In this document: positions 18,304 to 27,896 of the stretch, in pieces | How the letters are laid out: each line of letters begins with the position of its first letter | Numbering within the stretch: the first letter of the stretch is position 1 | NCBI GenBank assembly: GCA_903833215.1 | Contig: CAILEM010000080.1 | Location: 26,890 to 90,889 of the forward strand | Direction: 5' to 3' | DNA: 64,000 bases | Origin: an uncultured Armatimonadota bacterium | Lineage (GTDB): Bacteria > Armatimonadota > Fimbriimonadia > Fimbriimonadales > Fimbriimonadaceae | Notes under the pieces: generated by a model | The model's input: the letters and a program-made list of their open reading frames with translations, nothing else | Database searches by the model: none | Told to the model about the DNA's origin: nothing | Translations under genes and position numbers: made by a program

Positions 18304-19833
18304 ATGATTGCGCAGACCCATTCCGCCACCCTTGTCGGCATTGACGCAGTTCCAGTTGTGGTGGAAGTCGACCTGCAGGGTCCAATTCAAGGGGATGGGG
18401 ATCGGTACTTCCTCTTGGTCGGTTTGCCCGATGCTGCCGTCAAGGAGAGCAAAGAGCGGGTTCGTACCGCCATCCGAAACTCTGGGCTCGATTTTCCGAA
18501 CCGGAAAATCATGTGCAACTTGGCACCGGGCGACATTCGGAAGGAAGGCCCTTGGCTAGACCTTCCGATGGCAGTCGCCATCTGTGCCGTCAACCGTCAA
18601 ATCGCTTACCAAGAACTGGAAGGGACGCTTCTGCTCGGCGAACTCGGGCTGGACGGGACGCTCCGTCCGATTGATGGAGCGGTAAGCGTCGCCTTGATGG
18701 CGATGGAGAAGGGATTCCGGCGGTTGATTGTGCCGGTGGCAAACGCGCCCGAAGCTGCCGTCGCAACTGGGGTTGATGTCTACGGCGTGGAGTCTTTACT
18801 TGAAGCGGTCGAACTGCTCAATGGCTCCGAAGCGCTGAAGCCCGTTCGGTTTGACGACTCGCCAAGCAATCGACAACCCGAATATTCCGTCGACTACACC
18901 GACGTGAAGGGACAGCGCCATGCCGTGCGCGCCCTGGAAATCGCGGCCGCCGGTGGCCACAACATGCTGATGACGGGCCCTCCTGGCTCGGGCAAGACGA
19001 TGCTCGCCCGGCGACTTCCGACCATCTTGCCCCCGTTATCCCTTGAAGAGAGCATCGCCGTCACCCGGATATTGAGCGCAAGCGGCGAGAAGGGTGGAAA
19101 GCAGGGTCTCATATGGGAACGCCCCTTTCGATCGCCTCACCACAGCGCCAGTCACGCCTCGATCGTCGGTGGCGGTCGCAACCCAAAACCAGGCGAAATC
19201 TCGATGAGCCATCATGGCGTTTTATTTTTAGATGAAATGCCCGAGTTCGAAAGGCAAACCCTAGAAGCCCTTCGGCAACCGCTGGAGGATGGAGTCGTCA
19301 CAGTGGCGCGGGTGCAAAACACGATGACGTTTCCTGCCGAAACGATGCTCATCGGAGCAATGAATCCCTGTCCATGCGGTTTCAAGGGCTTACCCGAGCA
19401 GAAGTGCGTGTCGAATCCCAACGCATGTAGCAAATATGCGGGGAAGATCAGCGGCCCACTGATGGACCGAATCGACCTGCACATCGAAGTCCCACGCCTC
19501 AAGCCCGACGAACTCATAGGCGCTCAAGGCGGCGAACCCAGTTCTGCCATTCGGGAGCGAGTGATGGAGGCGCGAGATAAGCAGCACGCCCGTCTTGGAA
19601 ACCACCGCATCAACGCAAAAATGACTCCCAAGGAGATTCGCGAGCTTGTGCCTCTCGACAAAGAGAGCGAAGATTTCATGAAACTCGTCATGGCCCGAAT
19701 GAACCTCAGCGCCCGGGTCTATGACCGACTACTCAAGGTCGCCCGCACCATCGCCGATCTCGCCAAAGAGGATCGGGTAGCGAAGAAGCATCTGTCCGAA
19801 GCCGTCCAGTATCGAGATCGCACCGAAGGGTAA
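18304..19833 (+). CDS. comM: YifB/ComM-family magnesium-chelatase-like AAA+ ATPase
   Basis: The 509-aa length and the domain order fit ComM: an N-terminal Lon-like domain (LVGLPDAAVKESKERVRTAI), then AAA+ with Walker A GPPGSGKT, Walker B VLFLDEMPEF and a Cys-containing loop NPCPCGF, then a C-terminal helical domain ending SEAVQYR. ComM is a helicase that promotes branch migration during natural transformation. A prepilin gene elsewhere in the window is consistent with competence, but not proof. ATG 18304 lies 6 nt after TATCCT, a likely leaderless start. Confidence 0.93.
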   Translation: MIAQTHSATLVGIDAVPVVVEVDLQGPIQGDGDRYFLLVGLPDAAVKESKERVRTAIRNSGLDFPNRKIMCNLAPGDIRKEGPWLDLPMAVAICAVNRQIAYQELEGTLLLGELGLDGTLRPIDGAVSVALMAMEKGFRRLIVPVANAPEAAVATGVDVYGVESLLEAVELLNGSEALKPVRFDDSPSNRQPEYSVDYTDVKGQRHAVRALEIAAAGGHNMLMTGPPGSGKTMLARRLPTILPPLSLEESIAVTRILSASGEKGGKQGLIWERPFRSPHHSASHASIVGGGRNPKPGEISMSHHGVLFLDEMPEFERQTLEALRQPLEDGVVTVARVQNTMTFPAETMLIGAMNPCPCGFKGLPEQKCVSNPNACSKYAGKISGPLMDRIDLHIEVPRLKPDELIGAQGGEPSSAIRERVMEARDKQHARLGNHRINAKMTPKEIRELVPLDKESEDFMKLVMARMNLSARVYDRLLKVARTIADLAKEDRVAKKHLSEAVQYRDRTEG

Positions 19834-19933
19834 GCGTGGAATGGCGAACTTCACGAAGTATTACGGGTCGCCTACAAGTCGATCTGACAGCCAATCGGCG
19901 TACTATACTTGAGCGTCTTGGAAACTCAGAACA

Positions 19934-20533
19934 ATGGCCAAAACACTGGACATGGACACGCAGCAACTGGAGATACTAGCCAGAATCGTGAGAGCTGAAG
20001 AGAAAGTCCAGTTACGCCTTTTTCGGGTCAGCCGCTTGTTGAACGAGGCGCAAATTCCCTACGCGATTATTGGAGGTCACGCTGTCGCGGCGTGGGTGGC
20101 GACCAAAGACGAGAGTCTGGTGCGGGCGACGCGCGACGTTGATGTGTTGGTCAAACCTGAGGATATTGCGCGGATTCGAGAGGTCCTTGAGGCGGATGGC
20201 TTCATTTATCGGCATGTCGCGGAAATGGACATCTTTCTGGATGACAGTGACGCAAAGGTTGGAGATGCCGTCCACCTGATCTTCTCTGGGCGAAAGGTGC
20301 GACCTGATCACGTCCTTCCGGCACCGGATGTCGACAATTCGGGAATCGGCGAGGATTTCAGCGTGATTCCACTGGAATCGCTGGTTCGCACCAAATTGGT
20401 CGCCTGGCGGAGAAAGGACCAGGTTCACCTTCTCGATCTTCTCGGCGCAGGTGTCATCGACGCATCATGGACTCACCGGTTCCAAGAACCGCTCTGCGGC
20501 CGTCTTCAAGAATTGATCGACAACCCGGAGTGA
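19934..20533 (+). CDS. Nucleotidyltransferase-fold protein
   Basis: The 199-aa protein contains IPYAIIGGHAVAAW followed by RATRDVDVLV. This is the GG...(D)xD core of minimal nucleotidyltransferases of the AbiEii/MNT superfamily. It lacks a signal peptide. It stands 48 nt before a zeta-type kinase gene and its 60-aa partner, so the three could form one transcript. Such proteins often act in toxin-antitoxin or abortive-infection modules, but the substrate is not visible here. Confidence 0.75.
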   Translation: MAKTLDMDTQQLEILARIVRAEEKVQLRLFRVSRLLNEAQIPYAIIGGHAVAAWVATKDESLVRATRDVDVLVKPEDIARIREVLEADGFIYRHVAEMDIFLDDSDAKVGDAVHLIFSGRKVRPDHVLPAPDVDNSGIGEDFSVIPLESLVRTKLVAWRRKDQVHLLDLLGAGVIDASWTHRFQEPLCGRLQELIDNPE

Positions 20534-20581
20534 CAGCCACCACATTGCGGTTTCAGGATCGAATGGAGAGATGAACCACAA

Positions 20582-21094
20582 ATGCCGAAGGTGATTATCA
20601 TCGCAGGGCCCAATGGGGCGGGGAAGACCACATTTGCTCGCCAGTTTCTTCCTAACGAAGCTCGCACGATTCAATTTGTAAATGCTGATTTGATCGCGGC
20701 AGGAATATCACCGTTCGATCCCAGTTCCGCGAATGTCAGTGCGGGGCGAGTCATGCTCAAGCGTCTCGTCGACTTGGCGGATGAAGGACTTGATTTTGCC
20801 ATTGAGACAACTCTGTCTGGGCTATGGCTGAAGGACCACGTCGAGAGTTGGAGAGCGCGCGGATATTTCGTAGAACTGTATTATTTGCGAATCTCTACAG
20901 TGGACATCACGCTCAATCGCATTAGGAATCGCGTTAAGAATGGTGGGCACGACATTCCTGAAGAAGTTGCCCGGAGGAGATTCAAGCGGAGTTTGGACCT
21001 GCTCGAAAGCGTATATAAAGACTCCGTTGACGCGTGGATGATATATGATTGTGATGAGGCACCCATTTTGGTGGACACTGGCGGACGGATATGA
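20582..21094 (+). CDS. Zeta-toxin-like P-loop kinase
   Basis: The 170-aa protein begins PKVIIIAGPNGAGKTTFA, a Walker A motif, then VNADLIA and FAIETTLSG. This is the core of the zeta toxin / UDP-N-acetylglucosamine kinase family. The C-terminal IPEEVARRRFKRSLDLL is a helical lid. GGAGAG lies upstream of ATG 20582. It overlaps the next gene by 4 nt (ATGA), implying translational coupling. It may be a toxin or a small metabolic kinase. Confidence 0.85.
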   Translation: MPKVIIIAGPNGAGKTTFARQFLPNEARTIQFVNADLIAAGISPFDPSSANVSAGRVMLKRLVDLADEGLDFAIETTLSGLWLKDHVESWRARGYFVELYYLRISTVDITLNRIRNRVKNGGHDIPEEVARRRFKRSLDLLESVYKDSVDAWMIYDCDEAPILVDTGGRI

Positions 21095-21273
21095 CGAACG
21101 ATAAGCGAAAGGAAATTGATGAGAAAGCACAACTTGCCCTTAATGCCATGCGTCGTGGTGTACGCCTAGCATTCCTCAACGGCACCGCGTACGATCCCGA
21201 CGGAAGCGGGAAGGCGTATTGGCAAGCCTGTGACGAGTCAGGGAAGTTGATCGAAGTTAAGAAGACGGCGTGA
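21091..21273 (+). CDS. Small partner protein of the zeta-like kinase
   Basis: The 60-aa basic protein is translationally coupled to the kinase by an ATGA overlap. It has one predicted helix (EIDEKAQLALNAMRRGVRLAF) and a short tail. I do not recognise a DNA-binding motif. Its position and size fit an antitoxin or cofactor of the kinase; that is inference. Confidence 0.6.
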   Translation: MTNDKRKEIDEKAQLALNAMRRGVRLAFLNGTAYDPDGSGKAYWQACDESGKLIEVKKTA

Positions 21274-21599
21274 GTGCCAGGCATGTCGAAGTAAATTTGC
21301 CACCTTTCCGGTTCGCCAAGGGCGATGTTCTGCAAAAAGCGAAGGCTTGAGCGGGCGACTGCACTAGCCTGGAATCTGAAGTTCATTCCGCCGCCTATGC
21401 CAAAGGTATAGCGTCACCGGCATTTTGGGATGTCGGTGAGATGGGGAAGCGATGAACATCTCGGGCATGAAGCCATCGATCGTATCCAGACGCAACGCTT
21501 ACAGCGTAGGACCGATCTACGACGCGAATACCAGGGAAGGTCCCTCGCGGGTCCATCTCTTCGATCCCTGGAGAGGAACGGCTTTGCCATGCCGGCGGA
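21274..21599. other. Intergenic stretch, nothing recognised
   Basis: About 325 bases separate the convergent kinase cassette and GH75 gene. ORFs 21395..21736 (minus) and 21452..21718 (plus) overlap each other and the GH75 gene and look like shadows. No terminator hairpin stood out. Confidence 0.4.
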
Positions 21600-22826
21600 T
21601 CACGATCCGCCGCAACGAACAACCCGCTCTTCGAGGGCGCGGCATCGGGCGGTTTCGCGTTGCACTCCTTCAAGAACATCTGACGTTTCGGCAGGGAAAC
21701 GGCGGAAGAAGTTGCTGAGACTGCGTAGGTGACCAATCATGCCTTGTAAGGACGCGGCAGGGGCTTTTGACAATTCAACTTGTTCAATGAGTCTCTGGAC
21801 AGCGAGTACCCCATCTCTGGCGGCGACGACAATTTCGGGGGCACAAGGCAATCGACCCTCCGTACCTCCAGGGCATCGAGGAGGCAAGGCGAATTCGTAG
21901 AGGCGAATCAATCCCTGCTTCTTGAGGGTGGCCAACTCATCGTAGATTGCGCGGTCAGTTCCCTTATCGGCGATAGGTCCGCCGCGTGGATCTTGGTTGA
22001 GAATCTCCTCGATCCTATTGACTCCACCCCATTTGGCGAGTTCATCCGCCGCGAGTGTGTCGATTGCACTCTGTCGATAGGGCCAAGGTTCGGCCTCCAC
22101 GAGACGGGATGCGGTGTTTGGAAACACCATGAAAAAGAGGTCGTCGCGAAGTTGAGCTGGCGAAGTCTTACCGCTCGACGTCACCATGCCTAGGCGCTGT
22201 ATCGTGGCCAAAGCGGCTTCACCCGATTCGGTGGTTGGGCCGATGTCACCGTAGATGGCGTAAGCGATTGCCTTGGTTGCGGGATCGTATACAATGGCGA
22301 GATCGCCGATCTTCGCCTCCGGCACCATGCCGTCCGGCAATACGATGTACTGGGTGTGCCGGGCATCGAGGTATCGGTTCGGGTCGAAAACAGGTAGCGA
22401 TGTGTTCTGTAGAGTCGTTCTAGAAACGTAAAAACCTTTGAACTCTCCGCTTGGCTGAATAAAAGGCTTGCCGTCCACCCAAACGACGATGTCGGGCGAT
22501 GGCTGCCCCACGAGGACCCCGTTCGGCTGACCGTTCGCTCGCCTTGCTCCTGCAGAATCGATCACATCAAGCGACAATCGGTCGTCAAGCGGGTGATAGG
22601 CATTCGGTGATCCGTCAACGTCGCAGCTCAACTTGCTCTGGAAAAACAGCGCGCTCGTGCCTTCGATTCGACGCAAAGGTACACGGTGATCGCTTTTCTC
22701 ATAAGACATGTTTCGGACAGTCTCGATGGGCAATTGGGGAGACATGGCGACCAGAGCCACAACAAACGCGCAAAGCATGACTAATCTTACGATGCCCCAT
22801 TTGCTTGAATTTCGTGGGCTCTGCAC
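21600..22826 (-). CDS. Secreted GH75-type (chitosanase) protein with extra C-terminal region
   Basis: The 408-aa protein has an N-terminal membrane helix (IVRLVMLCAFVVALVAM). Then KLSCDVDGSPNAYHPLDDRLSLDVIDSAG, WVDGKPFIQPSGEFKGFYVS, KIGDLAIVYDPATKAIAYAIYGDIGP and GEAALATIQRLG follow the order of GH75 fungal-type chitosanases. The Asp and Glu residues in these strands would be catalytic. After ~260 there is a 150-residue region of unknown role. It may cleave chitosan-like polymers outside the cell. The start is GTG. Confidence 0.75.
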   Translation of the reverse strand: MQSPRNSSKWGIVRLVMLCAFVVALVAMSPQLPIETVRNMSYEKSDHRVPLRRIEGTSALFFQSKLSCDVDGSPNAYHPLDDRLSLDVIDSAGARRANGQPNGVLVGQPSPDIVVWVDGKPFIQPSGEFKGFYVSRTTLQNTSLPVFDPNRYLDARHTQYIVLPDGMVPEAKIGDLAIVYDPATKAIAYAIYGDIGPTTESGEAALATIQRLGMVTSSGKTSPAQLRDDLFFMVFPNTASRLVEAEPWPYRQSAIDTLAADELAKWGGVNRIEEILNQDPRGGPIADKGTDRAIYDELATLKKQGLIRLYEFALPPRCPGGTEGRLPCAPEIVVAARDGVLAVQRLIEQVELSKAPAASLQGMIGHLRSLSNFFRRFPAETSDVLEGVQRETARCRALEERVVRCGGS

Positions 22827-22928
22827 TCGTTATAAGAAGGGCAAAGGAGACCGAATGATCCGTATTCGACGATGATTACAGGCGCAATGGGAATTTCACA
22901 CCGCTGTATCGAAGCGAAACTCCGTGTC

Positions 22929-22971
22929 CATAAAAACGAAAGGCACCACGATCACATGGATCGCAGTGCCT
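22929..22971 (-). terminator. Rho-independent terminator of the RCC1/Ig gene
   Basis: Downstream of the stop at 22997, the minus strand reads AGGCACTGCGATC, a 5-nt loop, GATCGTGGTGCCT, then TTCGTTTTTA: a 13-bp stem (two wobble pairs) followed by a T-tract. Confidence 0.8.
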
Positions 22972-22996
22972 CTCTTGTTTGTGCGAGGGCTATCGG

Positions 22997-25900
22997 TTAG
23001 CCAGGGAACAGAGTGAGCTGAACGCTCTTGGTTCCACCTCCATAGGATGCAGTGATCGTCACATAGTCGGCACGAAGGACCTTAGAGTGAGGAACGGTGA
23101 TTGTCGTGGTATCGGTACCGGCCGCGATCTTCAAAACAGACGGAACTGTGACATGGGCTGGATCGGAGTTGGTAAGAGTGACGAACGTGTCGTAGGCCAC
23201 CTTTGCCGAGAGTGAGACCGACAAGGTTACGACTGTCGAAGAACTTCCCGTGAAAGTCGACGGCGTAATCGTGAACGATGTAATCGCATTCGGCATTAGG
23301 GTCATCGTCGCAACCAGCTTTTCAACGCCATAGGTTACGGTGACCTTCATGGAATCGGGTGCCGAAATGCTGTTCGCAGTAACCGGGATGATGACCGTCT
23401 GAGCCCCTGGTGGAATATTGAACGTCGAAGTGAGGAACTGGCAGTTGACCCCTGATAGGTTGACGGTGAGTCCCGAGGACGGGGCCGGTTGTGTCAATGT
23501 CAATATGACCCCGGTTGATGTGCAACTCCAAACCGAGGGAGCAAGAGGCACCAATGTGCTGAGTGCGGGTTGAATCTTGAGCGGCAAATCAACGGACGAC
23601 CCGTCGAGACTTGCAGTCAAGGTTACGGCGGTGTAGAGTCCCACCGTTTTGGACGTGAAGGTCCCGTTTCCACCGCTTGAGAGGGCAGGAACGGTGATCG
23701 CATTCGGCGTTGGCACCGTTGCCGTATCCGACGAACTGATCGGTACCGAAATAGCTGCCAACGGAGTCGCATTCAAGGCGACTTTGATTGGAACCGTCGT
23801 CCCACCCAACCAGTTTGTTGCAGTGGCATTGAACGAAGTCACCCGGAATGGATTCAGAGTCAACGGCACCGAAACCGTCGAGCCTGCATACGATGCCGAT
23901 ATGGTGACCGTCTTCGGACTAGTAACCCTTGAGTGGCTAACCGTGAAGGTGGCGGAGGTTGCTCCCGGCATGATCGTAATCGGCGAATTTACGGTCGCCG
24001 ATGGGTCGGATGACTGAACACTGACAAACGCCCCCGTTGATGGCGCTGGCGCCGCGAGGCTAACAGTCATCGTCACCACATTAGTGCTTCCACCGACAGT
24101 TGACGACTGAACACTCTGCAATCCAAGTGCAGAAATGAGGTTGAGTGAGCGAGTGAAGGTCGATCCGTCAAGGCTGGCAGTTAACGAAACCGGAGTCGTC
24201 GCAGAAACCGCAGTTGACGGGAACGAGGAGCTCCAGCCGGTAGTATTCGCACCAATCGTCACTGTTCCTGGACTTGGTAATGAGGCTGAGTTCGAGGACG
24301 TCACCTGCACGTCAATCGGTGTCTGCGATGCGGCATTCAGCGAGTACTGTACGGGAACCAGATTTCCACCCACAAATGAGCTTCCCGAAACCGTGAAGTT
24401 GGTGAGTTGGAAGGGCATTACCATCACACTCTTGATTCTCGTCGTATTGAGGTACGACGCAGTGTAGAACGCGGGCGTCTGAACATGGACTCGGCTATGG
24501 CCGATGGGCAGGAAGTAGCTCTTGGCACCAGCCGGGATCGTGACCTGGGCTGGAATGCTCAGGGCTGGGTCAACCGAAGTGAAGAGGATCGTGGCGCCAT
24601 TTGCAGGGGCTGGATTCTTCAAGTTGATTGTCAAGGATGCAGAATTAACGGATCCGCCAACGATCGATCCAACATTTGTGGCGATCGTAAAGTCTGCCGG
24701 CTTGATGGAGACGAGAGCGGTCTCGTTGAGGCCACCGAGTGTTGCTGTAATGATCGCTTGGATAGGCGCAGAGGGATTCAACGTTGTCACGACGAACGTT
24801 GCCACGGTGTTGCCTTCCAGCACGGTTACCGATGAAGGAACCATCGCGTTTGGATCACTTGACGACAACTGAACGAGGGTGCCGCCCTTAGGAGCTGGCG
24901 TCGGAAGGTAGACCTTGCCCACGGCGGCGTCGCCGCCGTACACCTGGTATGGACCAACCACCAAGCTCATTCTTGGCAAGCAAACCATGAACTCGTCTCC
25001 AGCGGCGATTTGCGCCATCCCGATGAGACCATCTGGAGGAGTTGATTGTCCCGAAGCATTGTTACCCCAGGCGACAACCGAACCGTCCGTTTTCAGGGCA
25101 GCACAGAATCCGGCACCAGCTGCAACCTGCATCACGTTGGAAAGACCCATTGGAAAATCGTTTTGGTAATAGGCATTGTTTCCCCAGGTCGCTACCGTGC
25201 CATCCGCCTTCAGTGCGATCGCGTGGGCACTGGATGTTGATAGCTGAATAACGTTGGCCAGCCCTGAAGGAATGTTCATCTGGCCCCAGTAGTTATCACC
25301 GATGCCGGTGACGGTTCCATCGGTCCGGAGGGCGTAGGCCTCATTGAAGTCCCCAGCGATCTGCACAACGTCTGATAGCGCGCTCACGAGGGAGAATTGT
25401 CCGTAGCCGTTGTTGCCCCAAGCAGCAAAGCCTCCTGCCAGTTTATGGGCGAAGGTCGTCGCTCCTGCCGCGTACATTGCGTCCGTAATAAGCCCCGCTG
25501 GAGAGTTCAGTTGCCCGGCAGTGTTGTCGCCGAACATTTGGAACGAGCCATTGGTGGCCAACGCAGTGGTGAAAAAATGGCCGCAGCTAATGCTCTTGAA
25601 TGCATACGGCATGACGGAAGGCAATTCGGTCTGGTGATTCCGATTACTTCCCCAGACTGCAATCGTCCCGTTATTTCGCAAGAAAGCAACGTGCGCAGCG
25701 CCTGTTGCGATGGTCTGCAAGTTCGTGAGGTTCTCCGGAGTAGTGGTGTGACCGTAAAATCCATCACCCCAGCCAAGCACGTGCCCTTCTTGGGTCAAAG
25801 CGACGGCTCCGGTTTGGCATGCCGCTATTTGTGACAGACCGCTAACGGCTGGCGGGGTCATCAGGCCGAAGGCTAGGGGACCCCAGCACACCAACGAACC

Positions 25901-26680
25901 ATCAGCTTTGAGGGCAAACCCGCTCCCACTTCCGAGTGCCAATTGGGTCACTCCAGATAGGTTTGATGGAGGGCCATAGCCGTTGTTGCTCGAACCCCAT
26001 ACGGCGACAGTTCCGTCTGCCAGCACAGCGCCGCTCTGGTAGGCGTTTGCAGCAACCCTCACCGCACCGACATTACTGGACGGAACCGAAATCTGGCCGT
26101 AGCCATTGTTACCCCAGGCGATGACGGTTCCGTCACCCTTCAGTGCCAAGCAGTGATTAGCCCCCGCCGCAATATCGAGAACGTTGTTTACGCTCGCGGG
26201 GACTTGTAGCACCCCAGAGGTCGGGTCACCCCAACATACCACGGTGCCATTGCTTCTCAGCGCCATCGAGATTCCGCCACCTGCAGCGACCTTGGTGACG
26301 TTCGAAAGGCCGATTGGCACGGCACATTGACCGAAATTTTTGGCGCCGAAAGCCCTCACCGTCCCATCGGCTAGGAGAACTAACGAATGGTAGTCGCCTG
26401 CAGCAACCTGGATGGCGTTGGTGATGCCATTAGGAACGTCGCATTCCTGATCGCGGTTGTAACCCCAGGCGACGACGGTTCCGTCCTTTCGCACGGCGAT
26501 GGTGTGATAGAAGCCCACCGCAACTTGAGAGATGGGTGCCGATGACCCGACCGAGTCCTTAATGGTTCGGTCACCGAAGAAGACGAGTCCATTCGGCCCG
26601 GTTTGAGCCCGACTCGTAGCAAGCAGCAATAGCCCAAAGGCAATGCACACCTGCACGATGATGTGTTTGAAAATTCTCAT
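22997..26680 (-). CDS. Giant secreted protein: RCC1 propeller repeats fused to Ig-like repeats
   Basis: The track start at 26887 is too early; ATG 26680 with AGGACG upstream begins a signal peptide (MRIFKHIIVQ...LLLATSRAQ), giving 1227 residues. Residues ~30-610 hold more than a dozen RCC1-type repeats (ALKADGTVVAWGNNxxGQ, then a short V..I.AG..H), enough for about two seven-bladed propellers. Residues ~620-1227 hold Ig-like repeats of the same class as the 828-aa protein (VGGSxxVxxTVSLxxPAPxxG). No cell-wall anchor is visible. It is probably exported and binds something at the surface; the ligand is unknown. Confidence 0.88.
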   Translation of the reverse strand: MRIFKHIIVQVCIAFGLLLLATSRAQTGPNGLVFFGDRTIKDSVGSSAPISQVAVGFYHTIAVRKDGTVVAWGYNRDQECDVPNGITNAIQVAAGDYHSLVLLADGTVRAFGAKNFGQCAVPIGLSNVTKVAAGGGISMALRSNGTVVCWGDPTSGVLQVPASVNNVLDIAAGANHCLALKGDGTVIAWGNNGYGQISVPSSNVGAVRVAANAYQSGAVLADGTVAVWGSSNNGYGPPSNLSGVTQLALGSGSGFALKADGSLVCWGPLAFGLMTPPAVSGLSQIAACQTGAVALTQEGHVLGWGDGFYGHTTTPENLTNLQTIATGAAHVAFLRNNGTIAVWGSNRNHQTELPSVMPYAFKSISCGHFFTTALATNGSFQMFGDNTAGQLNSPAGLITDAMYAAGATTFAHKLAGGFAAWGNNGYGQFSLVSALSDVVQIAGDFNEAYALRTDGTVTGIGDNYWGQMNIPSGLANVIQLSTSSAHAIALKADGTVATWGNNAYYQNDFPMGLSNVMQVAAGAGFCAALKTDGSVVAWGNNASGQSTPPDGLIGMAQIAAGDEFMVCLPRMSLVVGPYQVYGGDAAVGKVYLPTPAPKGGTLVQLSSSDPNAMVPSSVTVLEGNTVATFVVTTLNPSAPIQAIITATLGGLNETALVSIKPADFTIATNVGSIVGGSVNSASLTINLKNPAPANGATILFTSVDPALSIPAQVTIPAGAKSYFLPIGHSRVHVQTPAFYTASYLNTTRIKSVMVMPFQLTNFTVSGSSFVGGNLVPVQYSLNAASQTPIDVQVTSSNSASLPSPGTVTIGANTTGWSSSFPSTAVSATTPVSLTASLDGSTFTRSLNLISALGLQSVQSSTVGGSTNVVTMTVSLAAPAPSTGAFVSVQSSDPSATVNSPITIMPGATSATFTVSHSRVTSPKTVTISASYAGSTVSVPLTLNPFRVTSFNATATNWLGGTTVPIKVALNATPLAAISVPISSSDTATVPTPNAITVPALSSGGNGTFTSKTVGLYTAVTLTASLDGSSVDLPLKIQPALSTLVPLAPSVWSCTSTGVILTLTQPAPSSGLTVNLSGVNCQFLTSTFNIPPGAQTVIIPVTANSISAPDSMKVTVTYGVEKLVATMTLMPNAITSFTITPSTFTGSSSTVVTLSVSLSAKVAYDTFVTLTNSDPAHVTVPSVLKIAAGTDTTTITVPHSKVLRADYVTITASYGGGTKSVQLTLFPG

Positions 26681-26776
26681 TGAACGTCCTTTTCGTGCCC
26701 TCGACATCACCTGTAAATCCGACGCCCAGGGCATAACGGTTGAATTGTGAGGACACGTTTTGGAGTTCCGCGAAAC

Positions 26777-26820
26777 GTAACGCAACTGTAACGCGCTTGT
26801 AGCGCACATGTACCGAAGGT
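26777..26820. repeat. Four 11-bp-phased direct repeats upstream of the RCC1/Ig gene
   Basis: GTAACGC, GTAACGC, GTAGCGC and GTACCGA begin at 26777, 26788, 26799 and 26810, exactly 11 bp apart, about 100 bp before ATG 26680. One repeat per helical turn is typical for OmpR/PhoB-type response regulator sites, so this may be an activator-binding region. Confidence 0.5.
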
Positions 26821-26885
26821 CCCAGTGATTGTGGTCGGCACGCTGCGCCTCTATGCTGAGCCGAGGAATGGCAGGCACCACAAGC

Positions 26886-27021
26886 ACCCGTAGACGCTGA
26901 TCGTACCGGCGTCCGGAACCGAGGAATCACACCGTGCCTTGGTGGATGGTGAGCCCGATGTTCGACTGAATTCGAAAACGAGCTGCGTCGGTACGATCAC
27001 CGCCGACTACGTGGTCGGGTG
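26886..27021. repeat. REPIN-like element R1 (inverted pair)
   Basis: The right arm GCGTCGGTACGATCACCGCC continues into GACTACGTGG (26985-27014). A weaker inverted arm (CGTAGACGCTGATCGTACCGGCG) lies at 26889. The same arm recurs at R2 and R3, so this belongs to a dispersed family. Confidence 0.65.
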
Positions 27022-27052
27022 AATGCGGAACGCCTCCTCACCTCCCGGTTGG

Positions 27053-27853
27053 TTACGAGATTCCCATGTTTACGGCTGCCTTTCGAAGAGCTGCGATTCT
27101 TTGGTTGGCTTTGATACCAACATCGGCATTGAGTGGGTCAGCCTTCACATAGGTGATTGCGGCATTGAGATCTCTCACAATCGCCAGCGCACGAATGTCC
27201 TTTTGGATCCATACCTTCTCCCGATTCCAAATTGAAGAGTAGGCGAGTCTGACAGCGGCGAAACCATGGCAAGCGAGGATTAGCCAGAGATTAAAGCCAG
27301 CGAGGAGCATGCCGGCAGCGCGGGCGGCATAGACAGGCAACGCCTTGACGAGTTGTGTTGTCAATGGGACGTTCAAATCCAGCAAAGCCCAAACGACGGC
27401 AAAGCGCTTGGCATCAAAGCTCAACTTGCTCCAGTTGGTGGGGAGGCTCATGTTTGACCCATCGGCAATAGCAATGGCGAGAGCCAACTCCTTGCCGCAT
27501 CGCTTCTGAAGCACTTCCACCGAACCAAATCCGAATTCGAGCGCCGCCGTTTGAATCATGTCGACATCTACCGGCTTCGGCTTGCCTTCAGGTACCTGGC
27601 AATCGAATAAGTTCCGACCTCCAATAAGGAAGAAAAATATGGATGCCGAAAAAATGGGAGACATTAGAAGGAACGGTCCTCTCTCGTCAAACCCAACGAT
27701 CCAGCGCTGGCCCATCCAGGCTACTGCCGCTGTAAGTAACGGATCGATCAGCATCCATCCGAGCAGCTTCCACCGTTTGTTCACACCTATCAATACGATG
27801 GTGGTTTGGAAGGGTTGAGCACTAGAATCGGGCTCCTCCTGTAGTAGCTGCAT
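27053..27853 (-). CDS. Membrane protein of unknown function
   Basis: ATG 27853 (MQLLQEEPDSS) is chosen because the earlier track start (28087) lies inside the divergent HEAT gene. The 266-aa product has hydrophobic segments near residues ~25-75 and ~190-215 and a soluble part between and after them. I recognise no family or catalytic motif. It is divergent from the HEAT-repeat gene with 43 nt between starts. Confidence 0.6.
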   Translation of the reverse strand: MQLLQEEPDSSAQPFQTTIVLIGVNKRWKLLGWMLIDPLLTAAVAWMGQRWIVGFDERGPFLLMSPIFSASIFFFLIGGRNLFDCQVPEGKPKPVDVDMIQTAALEFGFGSVEVLQKRCGKELALAIAIADGSNMSLPTNWSKLSFDAKRFAVVWALLDLNVPLTTQLVKALPVYAARAAGMLLAGFNLWLILACHGFAAVRLAYSSIWNREKVWIQKDIRALAIVRDLNAAITYVKADPLNADVGIKANQRIAALRKAAVNMGIS

Positions 27854-27896
27854 CCGTCCCGTAACTCGAAGGGCTACGCCACGTCCAATACAACGA

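Noticed and set aside
21395-21736. 113-aa minus-strand ORF overlapping the GH75 end
   Set aside because: Runs over the GH75 coding region in another frame, no family or ribosome site.
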